A stretch of DNA of 64,000 bases. Origin: Vallitalea sp. Its GTDB lineage: Bacteria; Bacillota; Clostridia; Lachnospirales; Vallitaleaceae. A program made the translations under genes and the position numbers. Of the stretch, positions 1 to 6,670 are shown one piece after another. Below the pieces are notes generated by a model, which was not told where the DNA came from, ran no database searches, and worked only from the letters and a program-made list of their open reading frames with translations. Position 1 is the first letter of the stretch, and every line of letters starts with the position of its first letter. Location: positions 62,001-126,000 of the forward strand of contig JAOARM010000042.1 of assembly GCA_025210515.1 (NCBI GenBank), written 5' to 3'.

Positions 1-621
1 CATAAAAGAGCATTAGATGGAGATCAAGGACTTAATACAGGCGGAATGGGAACTTTCTCACCTAGTAAATATTATACAGATGAGATTCATAAACAATGTA
101 TTGAAACTATTTTTAAACCATCATTAAAAGCTATGAAAAATGAAGGTAGATCTTTTACTGGTATTATGTTTTTTGGATTAATGCTAACTGAGAAAGGTCC
201 TAAGTTATTAGAATATAATGCTAGATTTGGAGATCCAGAAGCCCAAGTTGTACTTCCACGTCTGAAAACTGATTTAGTAGATATAGTTGAATATGCAATT
301 GATGGGAAATTAAATGAATTAGAAATTATTTGGGATAATAAAGCTTGTGTATGCGTGATTTTAGCATCTGGAGGTTATCCAGTAAAATATGAAAAAGGAT
401 ATGAAATTACAGGTCTTAACAAACAAAAAGAAGATGATATATTGATTTTTCATGCTGGAACAAAAATAGTTAATGACAAAGTTGTGACTAATGGTGGACG
501 AGTATTAGGATTAACAGCTATTGGGGATGATATTGTTCAAGCTAGAGAGAAAGCATATGAAGCTTTGAAATATATTGATTTTTATAAAAAACAGTATAGG
601 ACTGATATTGGAATAAAATAG
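1..621 (+). CDS. purD: Phosphoribosylamine-glycine ligase (GARS), 3' part
   Basis: C-terminal half of PurD, the ATP-grasp ligase that joins glycine to 5-phosphoribosylamine in step 2 of purine synthesis. The reading frame is open from base 1 and begins HKRALDGDQGLNTGGMG, which matches the family signature before the conserved GTFSP segment, so the gene starts outside the window. The ATG at 46 is internal. The ATP-grasp metal-site region LEYNARFGDPEAQ (about residues 70-82 of the visible part) is intact, and the end VLGLTAIGDDIVQAREKAYEAL is the usual C-terminal domain. About 206 of the roughly 415-420 residues expected for the family are visible. A hairpin terminator follows at 711-740. The only other purine gene seen is purL, 57 kb downstream. 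Confidence 0.96.
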   Translation, partial: HKRALDGDQGLNTGGMGTFSPSKYYTDEIHKQCIETIFKPSLKAMKNEGRSFTGIMFFGLMLTEKGPKLLEYNARFGDPEAQVVLPRLKTDLVDIVEYAIDGKLNELEIIWDNKACVCVILASGGYPVKYEKGYEITGLNKQKEDDILIFHAGTKIVNDKVVTNGGRVLGLTAIGDDIVQAREKAYEALKYIDFYKKQYRTDIGIK

Positions 622-710
622 AGATAATTGCAAAAATTATAAATTTCTTAGCAAAATAGTATTAAAGCCATATGATTTGTGGTATGATATATATAAGGAA
701 CTTTTGATTT

Positions 711-740
711 ACTGACACGTTTGTTGTCAGTTTTTCTTTT
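711..740 (+). terminator. Rho-independent terminator after purD
   Basis: A perfect 7-bp stem (ACTGACA 711-717, TGTCAGT 725-731) with a 7-nt loop runs into a T-rich tract to 740. It lies about 90 nt after the purD stop and just before the degV ribosome binding site, so it should separate the two genes. Confidence 0.7.
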
Positions 741-787
741 ATGTACTTATTTTAGCTATATAAATTAAATAGGTGGTGAATATAAGA

Positions 788-1630
788 ATGAGTAAGAAAT
801 TGGCAATTGTTGCAGATACAACCTGCGATCTACCCCCAAATATTATATCAAAGTATAATATTAAATTAATTCCGTTACGAGTTATCTATAAAAATAAAGA
901 GTTTAGGGATCGAATTGAAATATCACCACAATATGTATACGATAATTTCAATAAAGAAATACCAACGACTTCATTACCTGCTGCAAGTGATGCAATAGGT
1001 GTTTTTGACGAATTAGTAAAAGAAGGGTATACTGATGCTATAGTTTTAACATTATCTTCAAGTGTAAGTGGAACATATAATTTGATAAGTTTATTAGCAA
1101 AAGAGTATCAAGAACTTAATATTGAGGTAATTGATTCAAAAGCAGTTTCTATATTTTATGGTTTCATGGTACTTGAAGCAGCAAGATTTGCGCATACAGG
1201 GGATTATGAACTAATTAAGCAAAAAGTATTAAATGTTAGGAAAAAGGTAAAAGGTTGTCATTTGATTGAAACACTTTTATATCTAAGAAAAGGTGGAAGA
1301 ATAGGAAAAGTAGAAGGGGTTGTAGGAGAGATTCTTAATATAAAGCCTGTTATTGGAATTGATAAAGATGGAGTTTATTATTCAGTGGCTAAAATTAGAG
1401 GAAGAAAAAGAACAATTAATAAAATTATTGCTATGATAAAAGAAGAGTTTACTAATAAGAGATTTAAGATTGCAATTGTTCATGGTGGAGTAGAGAAAGA
1501 TGCAATAGCTATGATTGATGCTATTAAGAATATAGGAACTATTGATGAAACTATAATTACAGAATTATGTTCGGTATCGTGTGTTCATACGGGGCCTGCA
1601 ATACTTGGGTATGTAGCGTATGAAGTTTAA
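788..1630 (+). CDS. DegV family fatty-acid-binding protein
   Basis: 280-aa cytoplasmic protein of the DegV family. Characterised members bind a fatty acid and, as FakB, present it to the FakA kinase for phospholipid synthesis. The start MSKKLAIVADTTCDLP carries the conserved T/S-T-C-D-L-P loop. Further family marks are TTSLPAASD, the TLSSSVSGTYN loop, and RKGGRIGK with IKPVIGI in the middle. I chose ATG 788 because AGGTGG at 771-776 is well placed for it; GTG codons at 773 and 776 would sit inside that ribosome binding site. No fakA is in the window. It is a single gene after the purD terminator. The lipid-binding role is family knowledge; the physiological partner is unknown. Confidence 0.9.
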   Translation: MSKKLAIVADTTCDLPPNIISKYNIKLIPLRVIYKNKEFRDRIEISPQYVYDNFNKEIPTTSLPAASDAIGVFDELVKEGYTDAIVLTLSSSVSGTYNLISLLAKEYQELNIEVIDSKAVSIFYGFMVLEAARFAHTGDYELIKQKVLNVRKKVKGCHLIETLLYLRKGGRIGKVEGVVGEILNIKPVIGIDKDGVYYSVAKIRGRKRTINKIIAMIKEEFTNKRFKIAIVHGGVEKDAIAMIDAIKNIGTIDETIITELCSVSCVHTGPAILGYVAYEV

Positions 1631-1654
1631 AGAAATATAGCATTTACATGGAAG

Positions 1655-1776
1655 TTTCCGCTCCGAACAATATAGGGTAATATTCCGTCAGCAGTTTAAA
1701 CGTCCGTGTTTAAACTGCTGACCTCGCCGTCCGTGGCTCGTGCTCCATATTACCCTATATTATTCTACGCTCGGCT
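1655..1776. repeat. Nested-palindrome dispersed element, copy 1
   Basis: Intergenic structured element. The outer arms are perfect 15-bp inverted repeats (1669-1683 and 1747-1761). Inside them is a second perfect 15-bp hairpin (1687-1701 and 1708-1722) with a 6-nt loop. An unpaired 24-nt segment (1723-1746, CTCGCCGTCC...CGTGCTCC) follows the inner hairpin. A second copy with different stem sequences lies at 48583-48701. It is clearly more GC-rich than the flanks and has no ORF. It may be a REP/MITE-like mobile palindrome or a structured RNA; the sequence alone does not decide. Confidence 0.8.
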
Positions 1777-1861
1777 TGTGGAAAATTTGATGATTTATGT
1801 GAATTAGTGGAAATATCTGCTTTATATATTATAATGTATTACTTTGGAAAGGATTTAGTGA

Positions 1862-2575
1862 ATGTCACAGATAATTAATAAATCAAATCATTTAAAGAAA
1901 GAATTATTTATGGAATATGGTAAAATAATAGTTTGCTTATTTGCTTCTATATTTTGTATTCCCTTAGCTTTTTATACATATGGATTTTCGTTAATAGGAA
2001 CACTGGTTTTTGGAGTATATATTAAGAAAATAAAAACAAACATTAGTATATTGTCATTTGGATTAAAAGGTGAAAAAGAAGTTTTAAAGTTATTATCAGA
2101 TTTACCAAAGAGATACAAAGTTGTTTCTGATATTCTTATTCAAGGTAGAAATACTTCAAGTCAAATTGATTATGTAATAATAGGGGCTAATGGAATATTT
2201 ATAGTAGAAGCAAAAAATATAAAAGGTAATATTAAAGGGAAAGAAACAGATAAATACTTAACACAAATTAAAATAGGAAAAGGCGGAAAAGAATATATAA
2301 AAGAAATGTATAATCCTACATTTCAAGTAAAAGGACATGTAATAGGGTTAACTAAGTTACTTAAGAAAAATAAGTTGCCTAGTATAGTACAAGGTGTAGT
2401 TTATTTCGCTAATGAAGATTGTAATGTAGAGTTTAACTCAAGTAAAATAGCTATGCTAACCAAAAAAGATAATAATTTATTGAAATATATTAAAACCTAT
2501 AAAAATGAAGAAATTAAATTAACCCCAAAAGAACAAATGCAAATTACAGAGTTACTTAAAAATCATATTATGTAA
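1862..2575 (+). CDS. NERD-domain membrane-anchored protein
   Basis: 237-aa protein with a hydrophobic segment at about residues 20-52 and then a NERD (nuclease-related) domain. The core is QIDYVIIGANGIFIVEAKN (about residues 100-119), which keeps the D...E-x-K arrangement of the nuclease-like fold. The N-terminal conserved part FGLKGEKEVLKLL precedes it. NERD proteins are predicted to act on nucleic acid, but few have been tested, so nuclease activity is inference. The ATG is preceded by GGAAAGG. The gene stands alone between structured element copy 1 and the thiT riboswitch. I see no partner gene that would place it in a defence system. Confidence 0.8.
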   Translation: MSQIINKSNHLKKELFMEYGKIIVCLFASIFCIPLAFYTYGFSLIGTLVFGVYIKKIKTNISILSFGLKGEKEVLKLLSDLPKRYKVVSDILIQGRNTSSQIDYVIIGANGIFIVEAKNIKGNIKGKETDKYLTQIKIGKGGKEYIKEMYNPTFQVKGHVIGLTKLLKKNKLPSIVQGVVYFANEDCNVEFNSSKIAMLTKKDNNLLKYIKTYKNEEIKLTPKEQMQITELLKNHIM

Positions 2576-2658
2576 AAATACTCTGAGTAACACTTAACTT
2601 TAGCATCTTTTATAAAATGATTATGTAACATTAAATTACTTAGATTAGTATTTTATTA

Positions 2659-2687
2659 TTGACAAAATTATTCATATAGTATACATT
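2659..2687 (+). promoter_or_regulatory. Candidate sigma-A promoter for thiT
   Basis: TTGACA (2659-2664), a 17-bp spacer and TACATT (2682-2687) lie just upstream of the TPP riboswitch, which fits transcription beginning at the aptamer. Confidence 0.5.
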
Positions 2688-2702
2688 AATATTGTAATAA
2701 TA

Positions 2703-2787
2703 GTTGCTAGGGGAGTCGTTTGACTGAGAAAGTTTTGATACTGACCCTTATGACCTGATATGGATAATGCCATCGAAGGGAAGCGTT
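2703..2787 (+). promoter_or_regulatory. TPP (THI-box) riboswitch
   Basis: The sequence contains the conserved THI-box parts in order: CTAGGGGAG, ACTGAGAAA, ACCCTTATGACCTGAT, then GGATAATGCCA and a closing GAAGGGAAGC. These match the thiamine pyrophosphate aptamer, including the pyrimidine-sensing CTGAG and the GGATAATGCC region. It lies directly upstream of the thiamine transporter gene thiT, which agrees with feedback control by TPP. Confidence 0.96.
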
Positions 2788-2818
2788 TGGTGTACATATG
2801 TATTTTCAGTTAGATGTA

Positions 2819-2850
2819 TCTTCCTAAATAATAATTGGGAGGATTTTTTT
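2819..2850 (+). promoter_or_regulatory. Possible expression platform covering the thiT ribosome binding site
   Basis: TCTTCC (2819-2824) can pair, with one G-U, to GGAGGA (2838-2843), which is the thiT Shine-Dalgarno sequence, and seven T residues follow. The hairpin is short with a 13-nt loop. It could hide the ribosome binding site, or it could act as a weak terminator. No stronger terminator is seen between the aptamer and the gene. Confidence 0.35.
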
Positions 2851-3522
2851 ATGTTAAAACAGTTTCAAGATTCAATTGCAAGTGGAGACTTACAAAGTAT
2901 TGTTACATCAACTATTGGGCAAATTTTAATAGCTTTGATTGCAGTAATTATACTTATTGTTGTAGTTTCAATAGGTAGTAAATCAAAATCAATGAAAACA
3001 AAAGAATTAGTTTATTCAGCAATTGCAATAGCTATAGCTGTAGTTTTATCACAGATTAAAATAGTTAAATTTCCACAAGGTGGATCTATTACATTAGCTA
3101 GTATGTTATTTATAGTGGTTATTGGTTATTGGTTTGGTGTTACACAAGGTGTTATTTGCGGTATAGCATATGGATTACTACAATTAATTATAGATGGTTG
3201 GGTTGTTCATCCAATACAGCTAATAGTTGATTATCCATTAGCATTTGGTGCTTTAGGACTAGCAGGGATTTTTAGGAAGTCAGAATCAGGGTTACTAAAA
3301 GGGCTAGTATTTGGTGCTTTTGGAAGATTTATTTGCCACTTTATTTCAGGAGTAGTATTTTTTGCAGAATATGCAGCAGATTTTAATATGGAGCCAGTAC
3401 CATATTCACTAGGTTATAATATTGCTTATATTGGAGCAGAAGTATTCGTAACAGGACTTGTGTTATCTATTCCTGCTGTTGACTTTGCCATGAAACAAAT
3501 AAAAAGGTCAGCAATGTCGTAA
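2851..3522 (+). CDS. thiT: Energy-coupled thiamine transporter ThiT
   Basis: 223-aa S-component (substrate-binding membrane subunit) of an ECF vitamin transporter for thiamine. It has an N-terminal hydrophobic segment (about residues 15-37) and then several further membrane segments. Residues such as KIVKFPQGGSITLASML and GYWFGVTQGVICGIAYGLLQ match the ThiT pattern in which the G-S-I-T-L region forms the thiamine pocket. I start at ATG 2851 with GGGAGG 9 nt before it; an in-frame ATG at 2767 lies inside the riboswitch and cannot be the start. The riboswitch in front strongly supports thiamine as substrate. ECF energising subunits are not in the window. The N-terminal extra segment is longer than in compact ThiT proteins. 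Confidence 0.93.
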   Translation: MLKQFQDSIASGDLQSIVTSTIGQILIALIAVIILIVVVSIGSKSKSMKTKELVYSAIAIAIAVVLSQIKIVKFPQGGSITLASMLFIVVIGYWFGVTQGVICGIAYGLLQLIIDGWVVHPIQLIVDYPLAFGALGLAGIFRKSESGLLKGLVFGAFGRFICHFISGVVFFAEYAADFNMEPVPYSLGYNIAYIGAEVFVTGLVLSIPAVDFAMKQIKRSAMS

Positions 3523-3547
3523 TATTAAATATAAAAATTTTATTTGT

Positions 3548-3600
3548 GAGCTGTCTCATAATACAATTATTAAAAATGTATTATGAACAGCTCTTTTTTA
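3548..3600 (+). terminator. Rho-independent terminator after thiT
   Basis: The stem is GAGCTGT (3548-3554) with ACAGCTC (3587-3593), extended inside by CATAATACA with TGTATTATG, and followed by T7. Confidence 0.85.
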
Positions 3601-3633
3601 TATAAAAAATGCAAGACATTTTTGCTAGAATAT

Positions 3634-3690
3634 GTTAATATTATAATATAACGATAATATAATATTAACTTAATATAATTATAATATCGT
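3634..3690. promoter_or_regulatory. Overlapping AT palindromes upstream of ccdA
   Basis: A 12-bp inverted repeat (3634-3645 and 3658-3669, GTTAATATTATA and its complement) overlaps a 40-bp near-palindrome bounded by ACGATA (3651) and TATCGT (3690). It sits in the promoter region of ccdA. It could be an operator, but composition alone makes palindromes common here. Confidence 0.3.
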
Positions 3691-3755
3691 AGAATATATA
3701 ATAAATGTATATAATTAGACTAATTAAGATACTATAAAAACAAGGAGGAAAATAT

Positions 3756-4448
3756 ATGGGGAATGAATTAACTTTTTTTATCGCAATATTTAATGGTTTT
3801 TTATCTTTTTTTACACCATGTATATTACCTTTATTACCATTATACTTTAGTTATCTAGCTGGTACTTCAATAACTGATATAGAAAATAACAAAAATATAA
3901 AAAAAACAATGTTAATTAACTCTATTGCATTTGTAATAGGACTTTCTATTTTAAATATAATGCTAGGTTTTGGCGCAAAAGCAATAAGTACTACATTAGT
4001 TCAATATCAAGAATTTATTAGAAAACTTGGAGGAGTATTAATAATAATATTCGGACTATATTATATAGGAATTTTGAAAATAAGATTTTTTGATAAAGAA
4101 AGAAAATATCATTATAGAAATTACAGCCCAAGTTTTATAAAATCAATGTTATTAGGTATTACATTTAGTTTTGGATGGACACCATGTAATAGTCCTATAG
4201 TTGGTTCAATACTTTTTCTAGCAAGTTTTGAGAAAAATTATATTAAAGCTGGAGGAATGATGCTAATTTATTCAATTGGATTTGCAATACCATTTCTAAT
4301 ATCAGCTATATTGTTAAGTAAGTTTGTTAATAATTATAAAAAGATATATCAGTATTTTGATAAGATAAAAATCATTGCAGGATTATTAATGATAATAATG
4401 GGAATAATGTTATATACTAACACATTATCTCTATTAGTAATAGGCTAG
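3756..4448 (+). CDS. ccdA: CcdA-type thiol-disulfide transmembrane protein
   Basis: 230-aa polytopic membrane protein of the CcdA/DsbD-beta family, which carries electrons from cytoplasmic thioredoxin across the membrane to extracytoplasmic thiol proteins. About six hydrophobic segments are visible. The two redox cysteines are in FFTPCILPLL (C22) and GWTPCNSPIVGS (C144), in the expected T-P-C setting at the start of the first and fourth segments. AAGGAGG lies 8 nt before the ATG. The next gene, 25 nt after the stop, encodes a thioredoxin-like lipoprotein that would be its natural electron acceptor. No cytochrome c biogenesis genes (resB, resC) are visible, so general extracytoplasmic thiol reduction is as likely as haem protein maturation. 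Confidence 0.92.
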   Translation: MGNELTFFIAIFNGFLSFFTPCILPLLPLYFSYLAGTSITDIENNKNIKKTMLINSIAFVIGLSILNIMLGFGAKAISTTLVQYQEFIRKLGGVLIIIFGLYYIGILKIRFFDKERKYHYRNYSPSFIKSMLLGITFSFGWTPCNSPIVGSILFLASFEKNYIKAGGMMLIYSIGFAIPFLISAILLSKFVNNYKKIYQYFDKIKIIAGLLMIIMGIMLYTNTLSLLVIG

Positions 4449-4473
4449 TAAAATAATAAAAGAGGTGATTAAT

Positions 4474-5103
4474 ATGAAAACAAAAAATATTTTTATGATT
4501 ATGTTGCTATGTAGCGTTTTATTAATTACATCATGTACTAATACACCTAATAAAATTGATTCTATAGACCAAGAAACAGAAAAAGATAATATGGAAAATA
4601 CACAAGATGAAACAATGGAACAAGATACTGAACAAGAAAATAAACAAGAACAAGCAACGAATGAACATAATGAAGAAGAATCTAAAACAGAAGCACCAGA
4701 CTTTACATTAAGTGATGGAAAAGGTAATGAGTATAGTTTATCCGACTATAAGGGAAAACTTGTTCTTGTTAATTTCTTTACTACTTGGTGTGTATATTGT
4801 GAAGAAGAAATGCCACATTTTCAAAAAATCTATGATAAATATAAAGATGAAGATGTAGCAATACTTGCAGTTGATGTACAACACGATGCAAAAGAAAAAT
4901 CTATAGAGGAAGTTCTAAAATGGGTGGAAGAAAGAAATCTTACTTTTCCTGTAGTATTTGATGAAGATAAAACAGCAACAAGCAAATATTTTATATCTGG
5001 ATATCCTACAACATATGTCATTGATAAAGAAGGTTATGTAATAGGATACGTAAATGCAATGAATGAAGAGATGTTGGAAAAATTAATAAGTATGTATAGA
5101 TAG
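4474..5103 (+). CDS. TlpA/ResA-like thioredoxin lipoprotein
   Basis: 209-aa exported thioredoxin-fold lipoprotein. The signal peptide ends in a lipobox with C21 (LLITSC). A Glu/Gln/Asn-rich linker (about residues 27-75) tethers the domain to the membrane. The AhpC/TSA-Redoxin domain starts at APDFTLSDGKGNEYSLSDY. The active site is TTWCVYCEEEMP, a W-C-x-x-C motif, and the cis-proline loop is SGYPTTYVID. I use ATG 4474 with AGAGGTG 6 nt before it; GTG 4465 overlaps that site. It follows ccdA in the same operon and probably receives electrons from it to reduce disulfides outside the membrane. The final target protein cannot be deduced. Confidence 0.92.
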   Translation: MKTKNIFMIMLLCSVLLITSCTNTPNKIDSIDQETEKDNMENTQDETMEQDTEQENKQEQATNEHNEEESKTEAPDFTLSDGKGNEYSLSDYKGKLVLVNFFTTWCVYCEEEMPHFQKIYDKYKDEDVAILAVDVQHDAKEKSIEEVLKWVEERNLTFPVVFDEDKTATSKYFISGYPTTYVIDKEGYVIGYVNAMNEEMLEKLISMYR

Positions 5104-5134
5104 TGGGCTGTAGCATAATACAGCCCATTTACTA
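5104..5134 (+). terminator. Terminator hairpin after the ccdA-thioredoxin operon
   Basis: A perfect 9-bp stem TGGGCTGTA (5104-5112) and TACAGCCCA (5119-5127) with a 6-nt loop is followed by a short, interrupted T stretch. Confidence 0.7.
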
Positions 5135-5190
5135 TTGCATTTATAACCATTATAATGTAATGTAATATTTAACAAGGGTAATTGTAGCAT

Positions 5191-5401
5191 ATGAAAACAA
5201 AAAAGATGATACACAACTTATACTATATTGCAGTATCTGTTATTTACTGCTTACATAATTGATGTTTCAATATTTATAAATTTTATACCTAATATTACAG
5301 GTGGAGTTTTTATAACAGTGGTAAGTGTTATGAGAATGAGGGAACTACCATATCTTTTGATTTTAAGTATAGACTTATTGAAGGAGGGGAAGTATGATTA
5401 A
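5191..5401 (+). pseudogene. Frameshifted remnant of a small membrane protein
   Basis: ATG 5191 opens a frame reading MKTKKMIHNLYYIAVSVIY and then stops. The +2 frame over the next stretch reads on without a stop from 5210 to 5401 as a hydrophobic peptide (AYIIDVSIFINFIPNITG, then VVSVMRMRELPYLLILSIDL). Joining the two frames near 5230-5245 gives a plausible protein of about 70 aa with one or two membrane segments, so a one-base frameshift is likely. The second frame ends 8 nt inside the start of the following response regulator gene. I do not recognise the family. Sequencing error or chance are alternatives. Confidence 0.35.
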
Positions 5402-6485
5402 GGCAATAATAGTAGATGATGAATTACCATCAATTAATATCATGAAAAGATTACTTACAAATAGTGGGAAGGTACAAGTAATTGCAAGTTTTGATAATGC
5501 AAATGGTGCTCTAGAATATTTAAAGGATAATATAGTGGATGTTATTTTCTTAGATATTCAAATGCCAAATGTAGATGGTCTTGAACTAGCTAACATTATT
5601 ACCTCAGATTCTACTAATAAATGTAAGATTGTATTTGTAACAGCATATAATCAATATGCAATAGAAGCTTTTGAGGTTAATGCACTTGACTATTTACTTA
5701 AGCCTGTAAAAAGAGATAGGTTTAACAAAACCATCGATAGGATTATAGAAGAATCAAATATTAAAATAGCTGATATGAAAATGAATGTTAAGTGTTTTGG
5801 AAAGTTTGAAGTAAGTGCAAATAACAAAATAGTTAAGTTTAGAACTAAAAAAGCTGAGGAATTGTTAGCATTATTAATAAATAATGAAGGAAAAAATGTT
5901 CCAAGAAGTAGAATAATTGATTATTTATGGGCTGATTTTGATGGAGACAAGGCGCTTGTTAACTTAAATACTACCCTTTATTATATAAGAAAAGCACTGC
6001 AAGACAAAGGATTAGATATTAATATAATTTTTGATAGAGAAAGTTATAGAATTGATACCAAAAATATTATATGTGATTATTATATGTTAAAAAATTATCT
6101 GCCACATTCTAATATAGAAGATGAAGATATTTCTAATGTTAATGAAATACTTGATTTATATACAGATGATTATTTAATAGCAAACGATTATATATGGTCA
6201 ATAAGTATGCGACTTAGTTTGAAAGAAAAATATATAAGTTTATTATTATTGACAGTAGAATTTTATTATAATAAAGATGAAAAAGAAAAAGCTATAACTC
6301 TTTTAAAAGATGCTTTTTCAAAGGAATGTATTAATGATGCCATTATATATAGGCTTATGGAGTTATTAATTGAAGAGAAAAATTACTCTCTAGCATTAAA
6401 GTACTATAATTCTTACAAAAATACACTTAATGAATTTGGTAGAAAGCCAAATAAGATATTTAATAAAATGTTAACATTAATATAA
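5394..6485 (+). CDS. Response regulator with SARP/BTAD output domain
   Basis: 363-aa cytoplasmic regulator. Residues 1-120 form a receiver domain: acidic pair in IIVDDELPS, phosphoacceptor D54 in FLDIQMPNVDGLEL, T in FVTAYNQ, and K in LLKPVKRDRF. Residues about 130-225 form a winged-helix (Trans_reg_C) domain beginning VKCFGKFEV and containing LWADFDGDKALVNLNTTLYYIRKAL. The remainder, about 235-363, is a helical BTAD/TPR-like domain ending with YNSYKNTLNEFGRKP. This receiver plus SARP arrangement is known from Firmicutes one-off regulators. GAAGGAGGGG precedes the ATG. No cognate kinase is adjacent; a broken small membrane gene lies upstream. The three surface-protein genes follow after a terminator-like hairpin, so they are possible but unproven targets. 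Confidence 0.9.
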   Translation: MIKAIIVDDELPSINIMKRLLTNSGKVQVIASFDNANGALEYLKDNIVDVIFLDIQMPNVDGLELANIITSDSTNKCKIVFVTAYNQYAIEAFEVNALDYLLKPVKRDRFNKTIDRIIEESNIKIADMKMNVKCFGKFEVSANNKIVKFRTKKAEELLALLINNEGKNVPRSRIIDYLWADFDGDKALVNLNTTLYYIRKALQDKGLDINIIFDRESYRIDTKNIICDYYMLKNYLPHSNIEDEDISNVNEILDLYTDDYLIANDYIWSISMRLSLKEKYISLLLLTVEFYYNKDEKEKAITLLKDAFSKECINDAIIYRLMELLIEEKNYSLALKYYNSYKNTLNEFGRKPNKIFNKMLTLI

Positions 6486-6554
6486 AATATATTGGTTAAT
6501 AAGTCGGTAATATAAAAATAATGACGAATTTCATAGAATTGTTTATTGGTTGTT

Positions 6555-6600
6555 AAGTGCCATGCTATATAATTATTTAGCATGGCACTTATTATGTTAT
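6555..6600 (+). terminator. Hairpin terminator after the SARP-type regulator
   Basis: A perfect 13-bp stem (AAGTGCCATGCTA 6555-6567, its complement 6578-6590) with a 10-nt loop is followed by an AT-rich but broken T tract. The stem is strong and the tail weak, so partial readthrough into the surface-protein genes is possible. Confidence 0.65.
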
Positions 6601-6670
6601 TGTATTGAAAAGCTATAAGATGCTTTTCTAATAGAGACTAGTAAAAACAAAAATGAAAGGACAAGAGAAT

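Noticed and set aside
1862-2575. NERD protein as part of a phage-defence island
   Set aside because: No helicase, nuclease, toxin or other defence-like gene lies beside it; neighbours are degV and thiT.
2767-2850. N-terminal extension of thiT starting at ATG 2767
   Set aside because: The ATG lies in the conserved TPP aptamer core, and the real ribosome binding site is at 2837-2842.
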